The notes: generated by a model not told the origin, from the sequence alone. A stretch of 64,000 nucleotides of DNA from Myxococcus hansupus (GCF_000280925.3 NZ_CP012109.1:3678501-3742500), one strand, 5' to 3'; counted from the first letter of the stretch, positions 28,456-41,140 are shown. Translations and numbers: made by a program.

Positions 28456-29253
28456 CTATGGGTCACGAAGATAGATGACGCGCCCATTGATTGGCTGAAG
28501 AGGCCGGTTGTTGGGGTTGATGTAGGGTAGGCGCTGAAAGGCGGCAATCTGTGCGTCAGCCAGTTCGACTGGATGACGCATCACGTACCACTCGACTCCC
28601 TCCGTGCAGGGCGGCGTTGTCAGTGAGCCTCGATACTGAAAGTAGCTCGTTTTTCGAGGCAATAAGTTGCTGACATTGATGAGCGCGCCACGCGGTGCGT
28701 GTTCATCATTCACGGTCCAGGGTAGATTCTGGAACGCTTGAAACAGCGCGGCGTTGGTCATGCCCACCTTCATGAACACACCCACGACCAGGTGCTCGCC
28801 GTCAGGACTCTCGTGGACGATATGCAGTTCCATGGGATGGCGCATACCATCCACGACATGCTCGCTTGGCGTGTGGAAATGGAACGACTTCAGCATGTAA
28901 TGCTTGGTGCCAACGCGAACTTCGCTTCCGGTGTCATAGGCGAATTCGACAGTGTGCCCAGTGTGCCTCATTTTTACGCGGCTGGTGCGATAGTAGAATG
29001 ATGGAGCGGGGCCGTTTTGCGGTTCGGCCAATGCACTCACCAAGGGAATGGGCGTTTCATGCTGTCCCATGGAGCAGGCGTCCGCCCCAGGCAATTCTCC
29101 CCAGTGTGAGGGGCCGACGCTGTCGATGTATCCCCAGCTCGGCCCCGGACTGGCACTTTTGGCGCGCACGCCTGTCTGTGCGGACACGGATGCGGGGAAG
29201 ACGATTGCAAGCGCAAGTATACCTAAACCCATAAGGTCATTTCTGGTTTTCAT
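28456..29253 (-). CDS. Alpha-carbonic anhydrase, divergent, exported
   Basis: 265 residues from ATG 29253, with a signal peptide (GILALAIVFPASVSA-QT). The alpha-class core is present: three zinc His (His125 and His127 in SFHFHTPSEH; His144 in ELHIVHES), the Thr of SLTTPPCTEGV, and two Cys (DACSM and PPC) that usually form the periplasmic disulfide. The Gln that normally precedes the first zinc His pair (QFHFH) is Ser here, and the QSPI motif reads QHETPIP. It hydrates CO2 in the periplasm if active. DNA of the gene is poorer in GC (33/60 and 36/60 in two sampled lines) and uses rare codons near its start (AGA, TTA, ATA), which suggests horizontal transfer. Confidence 0.9.
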   Translation of the reverse strand: MKTRNDLMGLGILALAIVFPASVSAQTGVRAKSASPGPSWGYIDSVGPSHWGELPGADACSMGQHETPIPLVSALAEPQNGPAPSFYYRTSRVKMRHTGHTVEFAYDTGSEVRVGTKHYMLKSFHFHTPSEHVVDGMRHPMELHIVHESPDGEHLVVGVFMKVGMTNAALFQAFQNLPWTVNDEHAPRGALINVSNLLPRKTSYFQYRGSLTTPPCTEGVEWYVMRHPVELADAQIAAFQRLPYINPNNRPLQPINGRVIYLRDP

Positions 29254-29603
29254 GTCGGAGGCACCGGCTGCGCTGCCAGCCAAGACGGCAGCAAACTCAA
29301 TTTAGCGGCCGGTCGGCATGCCTCCAATCACGATGAACGCGCCATGTCACTCACCGGGCATGGGGGTTTCAAAGCCATAAACAACCAACACTCTGCTCGC
29401 GCTTGGGAGCCACCTGGAGCGTTGCTCGTGATCCCGTGCCCGTCCCCCCAAGCAGCACGCGTTGCTTGTGATTCGGGGCTTCATGCACGAAGGCCCCGCG
29501 ATACTCATCGCGAGGCCCGTGTTAAACGAAAAGGCCCTGCCGGTTGGCAGGGCCTCTCAATCAGCTCCGAGGGACGTCTTCAATCCCGCGATGTGTCTCG
29601 GGA
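29254..29603. other. 350-bp intergenic region with two hairpins
   Basis: No gene is seen. It contains the promoter side of the carbonic anhydrase gene and the 3' side of the Pro/Gly/Met repeat gene, both on the minus strand. A GGCCCCGCGAT/ATCGCGAGGCC hairpin (29492-29517) and a strong terminator (29532-29555) stand in tandem. AT content is higher than average (for example AAGCCATAAACAACCAACAC, 29373-29392). Confidence 0.55.
29532..29555 (-). terminator. Intrinsic terminator of the Pro/Gly/Met repeat gene
   Basis: AGGCCCTGCC (29532-29541), loop GGTT, GGCAGGGCCT (29546-29555): a perfect 10-bp stem. On the minus strand it is followed by TTTTCGTTT. It lies about 50 bases past the stop of the minus-strand gene at 29604. 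This is the most canonical terminator in the window. Confidence 0.8.
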
Positions 29604-31403
29604 TTACAGCATGCTGGCGATGTCCTTCACCGGCTGCGGCGCGGCCTCGGTGTTCGCCAGCGCGCCCGTGGCGGCGCCGAAGATCAGGGAGGCGGGGTTG
29701 ATGCGGCCCTTGGTGAAGGCCCCGGCGACACCCTCCGCGGCGCCCTTGATGGTGTTGAGGTAGCCCTTCGCGGCGCCCTCGAACACGCCCTTGACGCCAC
29801 CCTCCGAGTTGCCGATGCCCGTCAGGACATTGCTGACCCCCGGCAGGAACCACAGGTGCTTGCCCGCCTCACCCGCGAACCACTGGAAGTTGTCCTTGTT
29901 GCTGCCGTCCGCCTTCACGTGGGTGTCCTTCGTGGTCGGCAGTTGGTGCTCACCCAGGAAGGAGTAACCCTTCTCGGCGAAGTCCTTCACCATGCCGGCC
30001 TCGGTGCCGTGGCGCGCATCGCCGTCCTTGGTGATGCCCTCGATGTTGCCGTCGCCCTTGCCGTTCTTGACCTTGTTGGAGCGGTCATCGCCCGTGGAGG
30101 CCTTCGCGCTGTCGATGAACTCCAGCACCTTGGCCAGGCGGTAGACGGCGTCCGGGTTCTGCTTCGCGTCCTTCAGGTCGAGCTTGGGGTCGATGCCCGT
30201 CTGCTTGCAGAGCTGCTCGAACTTGATGTCCTTCTGACGGCCCAGGCTCTTCAGCACGGGGGTGTCGTCGACGATCTGCGCGGCCGTCCGCTTGTCGCCG
30301 GCCGGGCGCTTGTCCTTGGCGCTCGGGACGCCGTTCCCGGAGGACTCCGGCTCGGGCGCCGGCTTGAGGTTCTTCGCGTCCTCGAGCTTGGGCGCGCCGC
30401 GGGGCGCGAAGCTGGCCGGCACGGAGTGCGGCGTCATCTGGCCACCGACCCGGAACGCCGTCTCGGGCGGCCGCGTCAGGACCGGAGACTCGAACTCACC
30501 CATGGGGGCGAGCGCGCCCATGGGCATGTTCCCGGACGGGAGCGCCGACGACGGAGGAGCAAAGCCGCCCATCGGAGGGAGGCCGGCGCCCGGACCGAAG
30601 GCGCCCGGCGGCGGGAGGCCCGGCGGACCGAAGGCATCCATGCCCATGGGGGGCAGACCGGCGCCCGGACCGAAGGCGCCCATCGGCGGCGGGGGCATAC
30701 CCGCCGGGCCGAAGCCCATCGGCGGGAGACCGGCCGGCGGACCGAAGGCATCCATGCCCATGGGGGGCAGACCGGCGCCCGGGCCGAAGGCGCCCATCGG
30801 AGGCGGGGGCATACCCGCCGGGCCAAAGCCCATCGGCGGGAGGCCCGCCGGCGGACCGAAGGCATCCATGCCCATGGGGGGCAGACCGGCGCCCGGACCA
30901 AAGGCACCCATGGGCGGGGCCGCCGGACCGAAGGCCTCCATGGGCGGCGGCATGGCCGCCGGACCAAATCCGCCCATCGGGGGTGCCATGGCCGCCGGAC
31001 CGAAGGTGTTCAAGGTCTGGAGCGCCATGGGGCCAATCTCGGCCGCCGTCTGGAGCGCCATGGGGCCCAGGTCGGCCACCGTCTGGAACATCATCTCGCG
31101 GCCGGAGGGCCGGTTCGGCGCACCCGGACCCTGGGGCCCCTGAGGACCCGCCGACGGGCCGGAGGGCCGGTTCGGCGCACCCGGACCCTGGGGACCCTGA
31201 GGACCCGCCGACGGGCCGTTGGGCCGATTCGGCGCACCCGAGGTCTGGAACGAATCCGAGGGCCGGGAGGGCTTGGTCTCGGACGCGGGCGGGCGGCGGA
31301 TGCGGGTGTCCTGATCAAGCCCCGTCGGCTTCGAGGAGGGCGGCTTGGCGGAGGGCTGCGCGGCACCGGGACGCTTGGAGACGGAAGGGGGCTTGATGCG
31401 CAT
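29604..31403 (-). CDS. Pro/Gly/Met-rich repeat protein
   Basis: 599 residues from ATG 31403 (MRIKPPSVSKRPG). Four parts: a basic, Pro-rich N-terminus; a GAPNRPSGPSAGPQGPQGP-type repeat of 19 residues (57 bp, three copies); a long Phe/Gly/Pro/Met repeat whose 38-residue unit (114 bp) reads GAFGPGAGLPPMGMDAFGPP and onward, in nearly three copies; then a 230-residue globular C-terminus of mixed charge with YSFLGEHQLPTTKDTHV and a weakly hydrophobic end. No signal peptide, membrane helix or known domain. The composition suggests a disordered, elastic or phase-separating spacer joined to a folded tail. In its GC-rich context an opposite-strand His/Arg-rich frame of 657 codons is an artefact of the repeats. 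Confidence 0.75.
   Translation of the reverse strand: MRIKPPSVSKRPGAAQPSAKPPSSKPTGLDQDTRIRRPPASETKPSRPSDSFQTSGAPNRPNGPSAGPQGPQGPGAPNRPSGPSAGPQGPQGPGAPNRPSGREMMFQTVADLGPMALQTAAEIGPMALQTLNTFGPAAMAPPMGGFGPAAMPPPMEAFGPAAPPMGAFGPGAGLPPMGMDAFGPPAGLPPMGFGPAGMPPPPMGAFGPGAGLPPMGMDAFGPPAGLPPMGFGPAGMPPPPMGAFGPGAGLPPMGMDAFGPPGLPPPGAFGPGAGLPPMGGFAPPSSALPSGNMPMGALAPMGEFESPVLTRPPETAFRVGGQMTPHSVPASFAPRGAPKLEDAKNLKPAPEPESSGNGVPSAKDKRPAGDKRTAAQIVDDTPVLKSLGRQKDIKFEQLCKQTGIDPKLDLKDAKQNPDAVYRLAKVLEFIDSAKASTGDDRSNKVKNGKGDGNIEGITKDGDARHGTEAGMVKDFAEKGYSFLGEHQLPTTKDTHVKADGSNKDNFQWFAGEAGKHLWFLPGVSNVLTGIGNSEGGVKGVFEGAAKGYLNTIKGAAEGVAGAFTKGRINPASLIFGAATGALANTEAAPQPVKDIASML
30590..31225. repeat. 114-bp and 57-bp in-frame tandem repeats
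   Basis: The marker AAGGCATCCATGCCCATGG recurs at 30631, 30745 and 30859, exactly 114 bp apart. A separate 57-bp unit carrying CGGTTCGGCGCACCCGGACC recurs at 31111, 31168 and 31225 (the last copy with one change). Both are multiples of three and encode the repeat protein on the minus strand. Copies are nearly identical, so expansion is recent or kept by gene conversion. Confidence 0.9.
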
Positions 31404-31714
31404 GGGGATCACCAGGGTTTTGACAGCGAGGAGTGCTGCTTTGGCGAGTGTGTCCCGCCCATGCGCTGTCTCATTGCAGCGCCCATGCCACCTTGTGTGC
31501 ATGCAGTAACTTGCTGATTTCACATGAGGCCGGTGGCTGCGAGGCCCCCCTGTGAGGCGTTGGGCCGGTGACCGCAGTCACCAGGCAGATGGCGTCAGTC
31601 ACCACCGAAGGGCCAGCACCCGAAGCGCCGCCACTCCGCCGTCAGCAGGGGCCGCCCGCCGCGCTCCGCGTGCCTTCCTCGAGAAGGGGGGATGCGGGTA
31701 GGAGTCACCGGGAC
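31404..31714. other. 311-bp divergent intergenic region
   Basis: Lies between the repeat-protein gene (minus) and the leucine-rich-repeat gene (plus). It holds GGTGAC-CGCA-GTCACC (31567-31582, inverted repeat) and two direct copies of CAGTCACCA at 31575-31583 and 31596-31604, 21 bp apart, about two helical turns. These look like protein-binding sites. No ORF with coding bias was found. Confidence 0.5.
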
Positions 31715-32803
31715 ATGTCGAAGAAGACCGTATCGTTGGCGACGCTGTGGAAGCGGGTGGAGAAGAAGGCCGTCCAGGTGCTGGGGAAGGGCGCCGCCGG
31801 CAAGTATCCGGAGGCGCTGGAGCCTCGGGTGATGCCGTTCTCCACCGGATTCGACCCGGCGCCGCTGCTGCCGGCGGAGTACGTGGAGCTGGTCCAGGCG
31901 CTGGGGTACCGGTGGCTGACGGGCACGTCTTCGACGCTGGCGTTGCTCCCTCCGCGCTGGCAGGTGGGCCTCTCCCAGCAGACCGGGGTTCCCGACCGCC
32001 AGTGGGATGAGGTCCGAACGGAGCGCGAGGCGGGGACTCACGTTCATGCGTTCGTGATGTTCGCCGCCCACGACATCGAGGACATCAACGGCTTCGCCTT
32101 CGGCAAGAGCGCCGACAGTGACGCGCTCGCCGTGTGGAACGTGGAGGACAGCCTCCCGGTGGAGGAGCTGGGGCCGTTCTCCACGTGGCTCGCGGAGGCG
32201 TTGGAGGCGATGTCCGAGTCCCTGGATGAAGCGGAGGAGGGCGCGACGTCCGAGGAACCTCCAGACCTCGCGGGGGCCTCGCTCCCCATCAAGGCGAAGG
32301 CCAAGGCGTCCGCCGCGTCGAAGAGCCCGGCGGCCCTGTTCGACACGTTTCCTCGGGACTCCAAGGAGTTGCTGTTCAACGGCCGCAAGCTGGGGGCGCT
32401 GCCCGCGGTGATTGGCGAGTTCACCGAACTGGAATCCCTCTGGATGCGCACCACGGGCATCCAGCAGGTGCCCCCAGAGGTGGGCCGCCTCTCCAAGCTC
32501 AAGAAGCTGGACCTGTCGTTCAACCCCGAGTTGACCGAGCTGCCGGCGGAAATCGGGGACCTCGAATCACTCGAGTCCATCAACCTGAACCGCACCGGCC
32601 TGAAGACGTTGCCGGACTCCCTGGAGCGTCTGCGCCGCCTGACGTTCGTGGACCTGCAATCCACGCCCCTGACGGCGCTGCCGCCGGTCCTCTTCCGGAT
32701 GCCGTGGTTGCGGACGTTGGACCTCTACTGGACGACGCTGCCGCCCGAGGAAATCGAGCGGTTCCGGCGCGCCGTTCCGGGGTGCAAGGTGGGCGTGAAC
32801 TGA
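31715..32803 (+). CDS. Leucine-rich-repeat protein with SMI1-like N-terminal region
   Basis: 362 residues from ATG 31715 (preceded by TAGGAGTCACC). The N-terminal 170 residues (PAEYVELVQALGYRWLTG, then FVMFAAHDIEDINGFAFG) loosely resemble SMI1/KNR4 immunity-type domains. An acidic linker with an alanine/lysine tract follows. The last 140 residues are about five leucine-rich repeats (LPAVIGEFTELESLWMRTTG, LPAEIGDLESLESINLNRTG, LPDSLERLRRLTFVDLQ). Such proteins mediate protein binding in the cytoplasm; no catalytic motif is seen. It could act in toxin immunity or signalling, but nothing nearby decides. Confidence 0.7.
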   Translation: MSKKTVSLATLWKRVEKKAVQVLGKGAAGKYPEALEPRVMPFSTGFDPAPLLPAEYVELVQALGYRWLTGTSSTLALLPPRWQVGLSQQTGVPDRQWDEVRTEREAGTHVHAFVMFAAHDIEDINGFAFGKSADSDALAVWNVEDSLPVEELGPFSTWLAEALEAMSESLDEAEEGATSEEPPDLAGASLPIKAKAKASAASKSPAALFDTFPRDSKELLFNGRKLGALPAVIGEFTELESLWMRTTGIQQVPPEVGRLSKLKKLDLSFNPELTELPAEIGDLESLESINLNRTGLKTLPDSLERLRRLTFVDLQSTPLTALPPVLFRMPWLRTLDLYWTTLPPEEIERFRRAVPGCKVGVN

Positions 32804-32868
32804 CCGCCCGAGCGCCATGGCGCCCCGTGGCTTCTCTCCCCGTGGGACGTCCGGTATAGACCGGGGCC

Positions 32869-33630
32869 ATGGCGTTCATTGCGTTCTCCACCATCAAGGG
32901 CGGCGTCGGGAAGACGACGCTGTGCTCGCATGTGGCGGCGGCCCTCGCGGATGCCGGGCGCCAGGTGTTGCTCCTGGACCTGGACCCGCAGGCCCACGCG
33001 TCGCTGGTGCTGGGCTTGGAGAGCCGCGAAGGACCGTGCGTGGGCGACGCGCTCGGGCCCCGGCCCAAGCACACGCTGGCGCAGGTCGTGGTGGCCTCGC
33101 CCAAGCGGCCGGGCCTCTTCATCGCGCCCGCCGCGCCGCGCATGGCCACCCAGGAGCGCGAGCTGTTCCAATGGGGTCACCGCCTCCAGGCCATTCCCCG
33201 CGCTTTGAAGACCCTGGGCTGGACGCCCGACGTCATCCTCGCCGACACACCGCCGAGCATCGGCGCGTACACCGAGGCCGTGCTCGCCTCGGCGGACCTC
33301 GTCGTGGCCCCCGTGCCCACCGGGGCCTTCGCGCTGCAGGGCCTGGGCGAAATCGAGACCGCGTGGCGCGAGGTGCGGGAGCAGGGCGGCGAGCTGGTCG
33401 CCGTCGTCAACCTGTGGGACCGGCGCACCACCGCCACCAACGAGGCCATGGAGGGAGCGCTCAGCGAATCCTCCGTGCCCGTGCTGCGCTCGCGGATTCC
33501 GCGCTCCGAGTCCATCAACCAGGCGGGGCTGGGCTACGAAGTGGTGTTCGACACGAGCCCCCAGGCGGCGGGCGTGGAGGAACTCCGCGCGCTGGCGCAC
33601 GAGCTGGGCAAGCGCGTGGGCCTGCGCTGA
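32869..33630 (+). CDS. ParA/MinD-family ATPase
   Basis: 253 residues. The deviant Walker A KGGVGKTT (10-17), the LLLDLDPQAHASLV switch and ILADTPPSIG mark the ParA/Soj group. These ATPases form ATP dimers that position DNA, protein clusters or machines on the nucoid or membrane. No parB gene or parS-like site is adjacent, so this is an orphan ParA, possibly for chemoreceptor, motility or carbon-machine placement rather than chromosome segregation. It starts 65 bases after the leucine-rich-repeat gene. Confidence 0.88.
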   Translation: MAFIAFSTIKGGVGKTTLCSHVAAALADAGRQVLLLDLDPQAHASLVLGLESREGPCVGDALGPRPKHTLAQVVVASPKRPGLFIAPAAPRMATQERELFQWGHRLQAIPRALKTLGWTPDVILADTPPSIGAYTEAVLASADLVVAPVPTGAFALQGLGEIETAWREVREQGGELVAVVNLWDRRTTATNEAMEGALSESSVPVLRSRIPRSESINQAGLGYEVVFDTSPQAAGVEELRALAHELGKRVGLR

Positions 33631-33650
33631 GCGAAGCGCCGAAAACACGA

Positions 33651-33686
33651 ACGGCACCGCGCGCCGCGAGGGACGCACGGTGCCGT
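33651..33686. terminator. Bidirectional hairpin between parA-like gene and rnk
   Basis: ACGGCACCG (33651-33659) pairs with CGGTGCCGT (33678-33686), a perfect 9-bp stem with an 18-base GC-rich loop. On the minus strand it is followed by TTCGTGTTTTCG. The genes on both sides converge here, so it probably serves both. Confidence 0.6.
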
Positions 33687-33700
33687 CCAGGGACTTCCAC

Positions 33701-34117
33701 TCAGAGGTGGTAGTGGCCCGCGGCTTCGGGCTGGTAGGGAACCGCGACGATGCGCAGGCGCTTGCTGCGCCCGCCCGGCAGGGGCCAGGTGATGGACTGG
33801 CCCACGGACAGGCCGATGAGGGCGCTGCCAATGGGGGCCAGGACGGAGATGCGCCCGTTGTCGCTGCTGGCGTCGCGCGGATAGACGAGGGTGACCTCGC
33901 GGCGCTCACCCGACTGCTCGTCTTCAAAGACGACCTTGCTGTTCATCGTCACGACGTCGGGGGGCACGGCTGCCGAGGCGACGACGCGAGCCCTCGTCAG
34001 CTCCGCGTCCAGCATCTCCGCGAACTCGGCCGTACGGCCGCCTCCGTTGTGGTCCACCACCTGGCGCAGGCGCTCCAGGTCGGTCTCGGTCACGATGAGG
34101 GGCTGTTCGCTGGTCAT
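33701..34117 (-). CDS. rnk: Rnk-type nucleoside diphosphate kinase regulator (GreA/GreB C-terminal fold)
   Basis: 138 residues, the family length. The C-terminal GreA/GreB-like domain shows VTMNSKVVFEDEQSG, VTLVYPRDASSDNGRISVLAP, GSALIGLSVGQSI and YQPEAAGHYHL; these segments follow Escherichia coli Rnk closely. Rnk binds RNA polymerase near the secondary channel and was first noted for its effect on nucleoside diphosphate kinase levels. A strong AAGGAGG ribosome binding site lies ahead of ATG 34117. Downstream of gltD on the same strand but separated by a strong hairpin. Confidence 0.88.
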   Translation of the reverse strand: MTSEQPLIVTETDLERLRQVVDHNGGGRTAEFAEMLDAELTRARVVASAAVPPDVVTMNSKVVFEDEQSGERREVTLVYPRDASSDNGRISVLAPIGSALIGLSVGQSITWPLPGGRSKRLRIVAVPYQPEAAGHYHL

Positions 34118-34185
34118 GTCACGGGCCTCCTTGTGAAAGGAGTTTCGGGTTGAACCCGTTCCAACCCCTGGGCCCTCGGCTTATT

Positions 34186-34213
34186 CCCGAGTCGTCCTCG
34201 TGGACGACTCGGG
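34186..34213 (-). terminator. 12-bp perfect hairpin between gltD and rnk
   Basis: CCCGAGTCGTCC (34186-34197), loop TCGT, GGACGACTCGGG (34202-34213). The longest perfect stem in the window; it starts 13 bases after the gltD stop. No T tract follows on the minus strand (AATAAGCC), so it could end transcription, protect the gltBD 3' end, or both. Confidence 0.6.
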
Positions 34214-34226
34214 TGTTCCCCGTCGC

Positions 34227-35690
34227 TCAGAAGGCGCAGTCCGCGCCCCGGGTGGGCAGCACGGACCGGCCGCCGGACAGGTACGCGTCGCAGGCCTTCG
34301 CGGCCTCGCGGCCGTCCGAGAGCGCCCAGACGATGAGGCTCGCGCCCCGGCTCGCGTCGCCCGCGCAGAACACGCCCTCCGCCGACGTGGCGAAGCGCGC
34401 GTCCACCTGCACGGTGCCCCGGGGGGACAGCTTCACGCCCAGTTCTTCGGACAGGGGGCCCGTCTCCGGTCCGGTGAAGCCCATGGCCAGCACGAGCATG
34501 TCCACCTCGAACGTCACGTCGGAGCTGGGCCGCTCGATGATGCGGGGCAGGGCGCCGGCCGTGGGTTGCAGTTCGACCTCCACGGCGTGCAGCGCCTGGA
34601 GCCGCCCATCCTCGGTGCCCGTCAGCCGCTTCGTCATCAGCGCGAACCTGCGTTCGCCGCCTTCCTCCTGGCTCGTGGAGGTGCGGAAGATGAGCGGCCA
34701 CCTCGGCCACGGGTTGCCTTCGGCCCGCACGGCGGGCGGCGCGGGGAGCAGCTCCACCTGCCGCACGCTCTTGGCGCCCTGGCGCAGCGCGGTGCCCAGG
34801 CAGTCCGAGCCCGTGTCGCCGCCGCCCAGCACCACCACGTGCCGGCCGGCCGCGTCCAGCGCCGGGTCCTTCTCTCCGTGGGCCGAGACGAGCCGGTTCT
34901 GGTGTTCCAGGTACGTCATGGCCTGGATGACGCCGGTGAGCTCGCGGCCGGGGACCTCCAGCTCGCGAGGCCGGCGCGCGCCCAGGGCCAGCACCAGCGC
35001 GTCATGCTTCGCGCGCATCTCGCGGTAGCTGACGGCGCCGCCCACGTCCACGCCGGTGACGAAGGTGATGCCCTCCGCCTCCATGAGCGCGAGGCGCCGG
35101 TCCACCACCGACTTCTCCAGCTTGAAGTCGGGGATGCCGTAGCGCAGCAGGCCTCCGGCCCGAGCGTCCCGCTCATACACGGTGACGGTGTGTCCCGCCG
35201 CGTTGAGCTGCGCGGCCGCCGCCAGTCCCGCGGGGCCCGAGCCCACCACGCCCACCGTCTTCCCGGTGCGCCGCGCCGGAGGCCGGGCCTTCACCCAGCC
35301 CTCCGCGAAGGCGCGCTCGGAGATCTCCTTCTCCATCTGCTCGATGGTGACCGGGTCCCGGTCGATGGCGAGCACGCACGCGGCCTCGCACGGCGCCGGG
35401 CACAGCCGCCCCGTCATTTCCGGGAAGCCGTTGGTGCGGCTGAGCAAGTCATACGCCTCGCGCCAGCGCCCGCGATACACGGCCTCGTTGAAGTCGGGGA
35501 TGAGGTTCCCCAGGGGACAGCCCTGGTGACAGAAGGGGACGCCACAGTCCATGCAGCGCCCGGCCTGCCGCTTCGCCTCGTCGGCGGACAACGGCAGGGC
35601 GAATTCGCGCCAGTCGTTGAGCCGCTCCGTCGTGTCCCGCTTGTCGGCGTGGACGCGCTCCCACTCGATGAATCCCGTTGGCTTGCCCAT
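34227..35690 (-). CDS. gltD: Glutamate synthase small subunit
   Basis: 487 residues. The N-terminal 4Fe-4S region has CMDCGVPFCHQGCPLGN and, further on, RLCPAPCEAAC. It is followed by the FAD site (GSGPAGLAAAAQLNAAG) and an NAD(P)-binding site (VVVLGGGDTGSDCLGTAL). It supplies electrons from NAD(P)H to GltB for the reductive synthesis of glutamate from glutamine and 2-oxoglutarate. It starts 3 bases after gltB stops, the standard gltBD arrangement. Confidence 0.96.
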   Translation of the reverse strand: MGKPTGFIEWERVHADKRDTTERLNDWREFALPLSADEAKRQAGRCMDCGVPFCHQGCPLGNLIPDFNEAVYRGRWREAYDLLSRTNGFPEMTGRLCPAPCEAACVLAIDRDPVTIEQMEKEISERAFAEGWVKARPPARRTGKTVGVVGSGPAGLAAAAQLNAAGHTVTVYERDARAGGLLRYGIPDFKLEKSVVDRRLALMEAEGITFVTGVDVGGAVSYREMRAKHDALVLALGARRPRELEVPGRELTGVIQAMTYLEHQNRLVSAHGEKDPALDAAGRHVVVLGGGDTGSDCLGTALRQGAKSVRQVELLPAPPAVRAEGNPWPRWPLIFRTSTSQEEGGERRFALMTKRLTGTEDGRLQALHAVEVELQPTAGALPRIIERPSSDVTFEVDMLVLAMGFTGPETGPLSEELGVKLSPRGTVQVDARFATSAEGVFCAGDASRGASLIVWALSDGREAAKACDAYLSGGRSVLPTRGADCAF

Positions 35691-35693
35691 GGC

Positions 35694-40265
<4,572 letters not shown>

Positions 40266-40496
40266 CAAGGGTCCCCTTACCCGACGACGCGGGTAGTCAT
40301 TAATGCTGTGTCGCAACACGCTAACGCGCTGCGTTGGCTGGCGTAAAGGGAAGTCCCCACCCGATGTTTCACGGAGGGCGGGGCGAGGAGGGGCCTGGCG
40401 GGCCCGGGGATGAACTACAGTGCCGCGCTTTGTCGCATTCCAGCGGTGCCCTGGGGGCGCTGGCGCTTGGATGCCGCACCGCGGAAGGCCGCTCCC

Positions 40497-40985
40497 ATGC
40501 CCTACACCCCGATCATCGGCACGCTCGGTTACGTCATGTCTCCGGACGGGCAGCGCGTGCTGCTCATCCACCGCAACGCCCGCCCCGACGACGCCCACTT
40601 CGGGAAGTGGAACGGCCTGGGCGGGAAGATGGACCGCGACGAGGACGTGGCCGCCTGCATGCGCCGGGAGATTCGCGAGGAGGCGGGCATCGAGTGCACG
40701 CAGATGGTGCTCCGCGGCACCCTGTCCTGGCCCGGCTTCGGGAAGCACGGCGAGGACTGGCTGGGCTTCGTGTTTCGCATCGACCGCTTCGAGGGCACGC
40801 CGCTGGAGAGCAACCCGGAGGGTTCGCTGTCCTGGGTGCCAGTGGCGGACATCTCGAAGCTGAACCTCTGGGATGGGGACCGGCACTTCCTGCCGCTGGT
40901 GTTCGACGCGGACCCGCGGCCGTTCCATGGCGTGATGCCGTACGCTGGGGGCAAGGCCTTGCGCTGGAGCTACAGCCGCTTCTAA
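40497..40985 (+). CDS. NUDIX hydrolase, 8-oxo-dGTP diphosphatase-like
   Basis: 162 residues from ATG 40497 (GGAAGG 8 bases ahead); the longer ATG at 40410 lacks a ribosome site. The NUDIX box GGKMDRDEDVAACMRREIRE continuing EAGI is intact (Gx5Ex7REUxEExGU), so it should hydrolyse a nucleoside diphosphate-X compound with Mg2+. Family resemblance is to MutT/8-oxo-dGTP diphosphatases (LGYVMSPDGQRVLLIHRNARPDD; KWNGLGGKM). Transcribed away from gltB across a 231-base gap. Confidence 0.9.
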   Translation: MPYTPIIGTLGYVMSPDGQRVLLIHRNARPDDAHFGKWNGLGGKMDRDEDVAACMRREIREEAGIECTQMVLRGTLSWPGFGKHGEDWLGFVFRIDRFEGTPLESNPEGSLSWVPVADISKLNLWDGDRHFLPLVFDADPRPFHGVMPYAGGKALRWSYSRF

Positions 40986-41076
40986 GCGCCTGTCATCACT
41001 GCGGGTTGGGCCTCCGTCTCCTGTGGACGGGCGGACGGACGTGTTTCCACATGCGCGAAAATTTACTCGGCGCGCG

Positions 41077-41105
41077 TTGACGCACGTAGGCGAGGGGGGT
41101 ATCCA
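41077..41105 (+). promoter_or_regulatory. Predicted sigma-70-type promoter of the tonB-PepSY operon
   Basis: TTGACG (41077-41082), a 17-base spacer and TATCCA (41100-41105). A start of transcription near 41112 would fall right at the Fur-box-like operator. By eye only; myxobacterial promoters often differ from this consensus. Confidence 0.45.
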
Positions 41106-41115
41106 CAGCGAAAGT

Positions 41116-41140
41116 GAAAGTGAGAACGATTCTCAATTTC
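41116..41140 (+). promoter_or_regulatory. Fur-box-like operator
   Basis: The core TGAGAAC-G-ATTCTCA (41121-41135) has the 7-1-7 form of Fur sites and is an almost perfect inverted repeat. With GAAAG and ATTTC on the flanks the arms match in 10 of 12 positions. It overlaps or just follows the predicted transcription start, so Fur with iron would block initiation. Downstream genes are tonB and a PepSY membrane protein, both typical iron-uptake functions. Confidence 0.7.

Noticed and set aside
30590-30900. CRISPR-like regular repeats near 30.6 kb
   Set aside because: 114-bp period with near-identical whole units and no variable spacers; coding repeat.
29544-31517. Plus-strand His/Arg-rich frame of 657 codons with apparent repeats
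   Set aside because: It is the mirror of the 114-bp and 57-bp repeats in the minus-strand gene, which has a normal start, coding bias and its own terminator.
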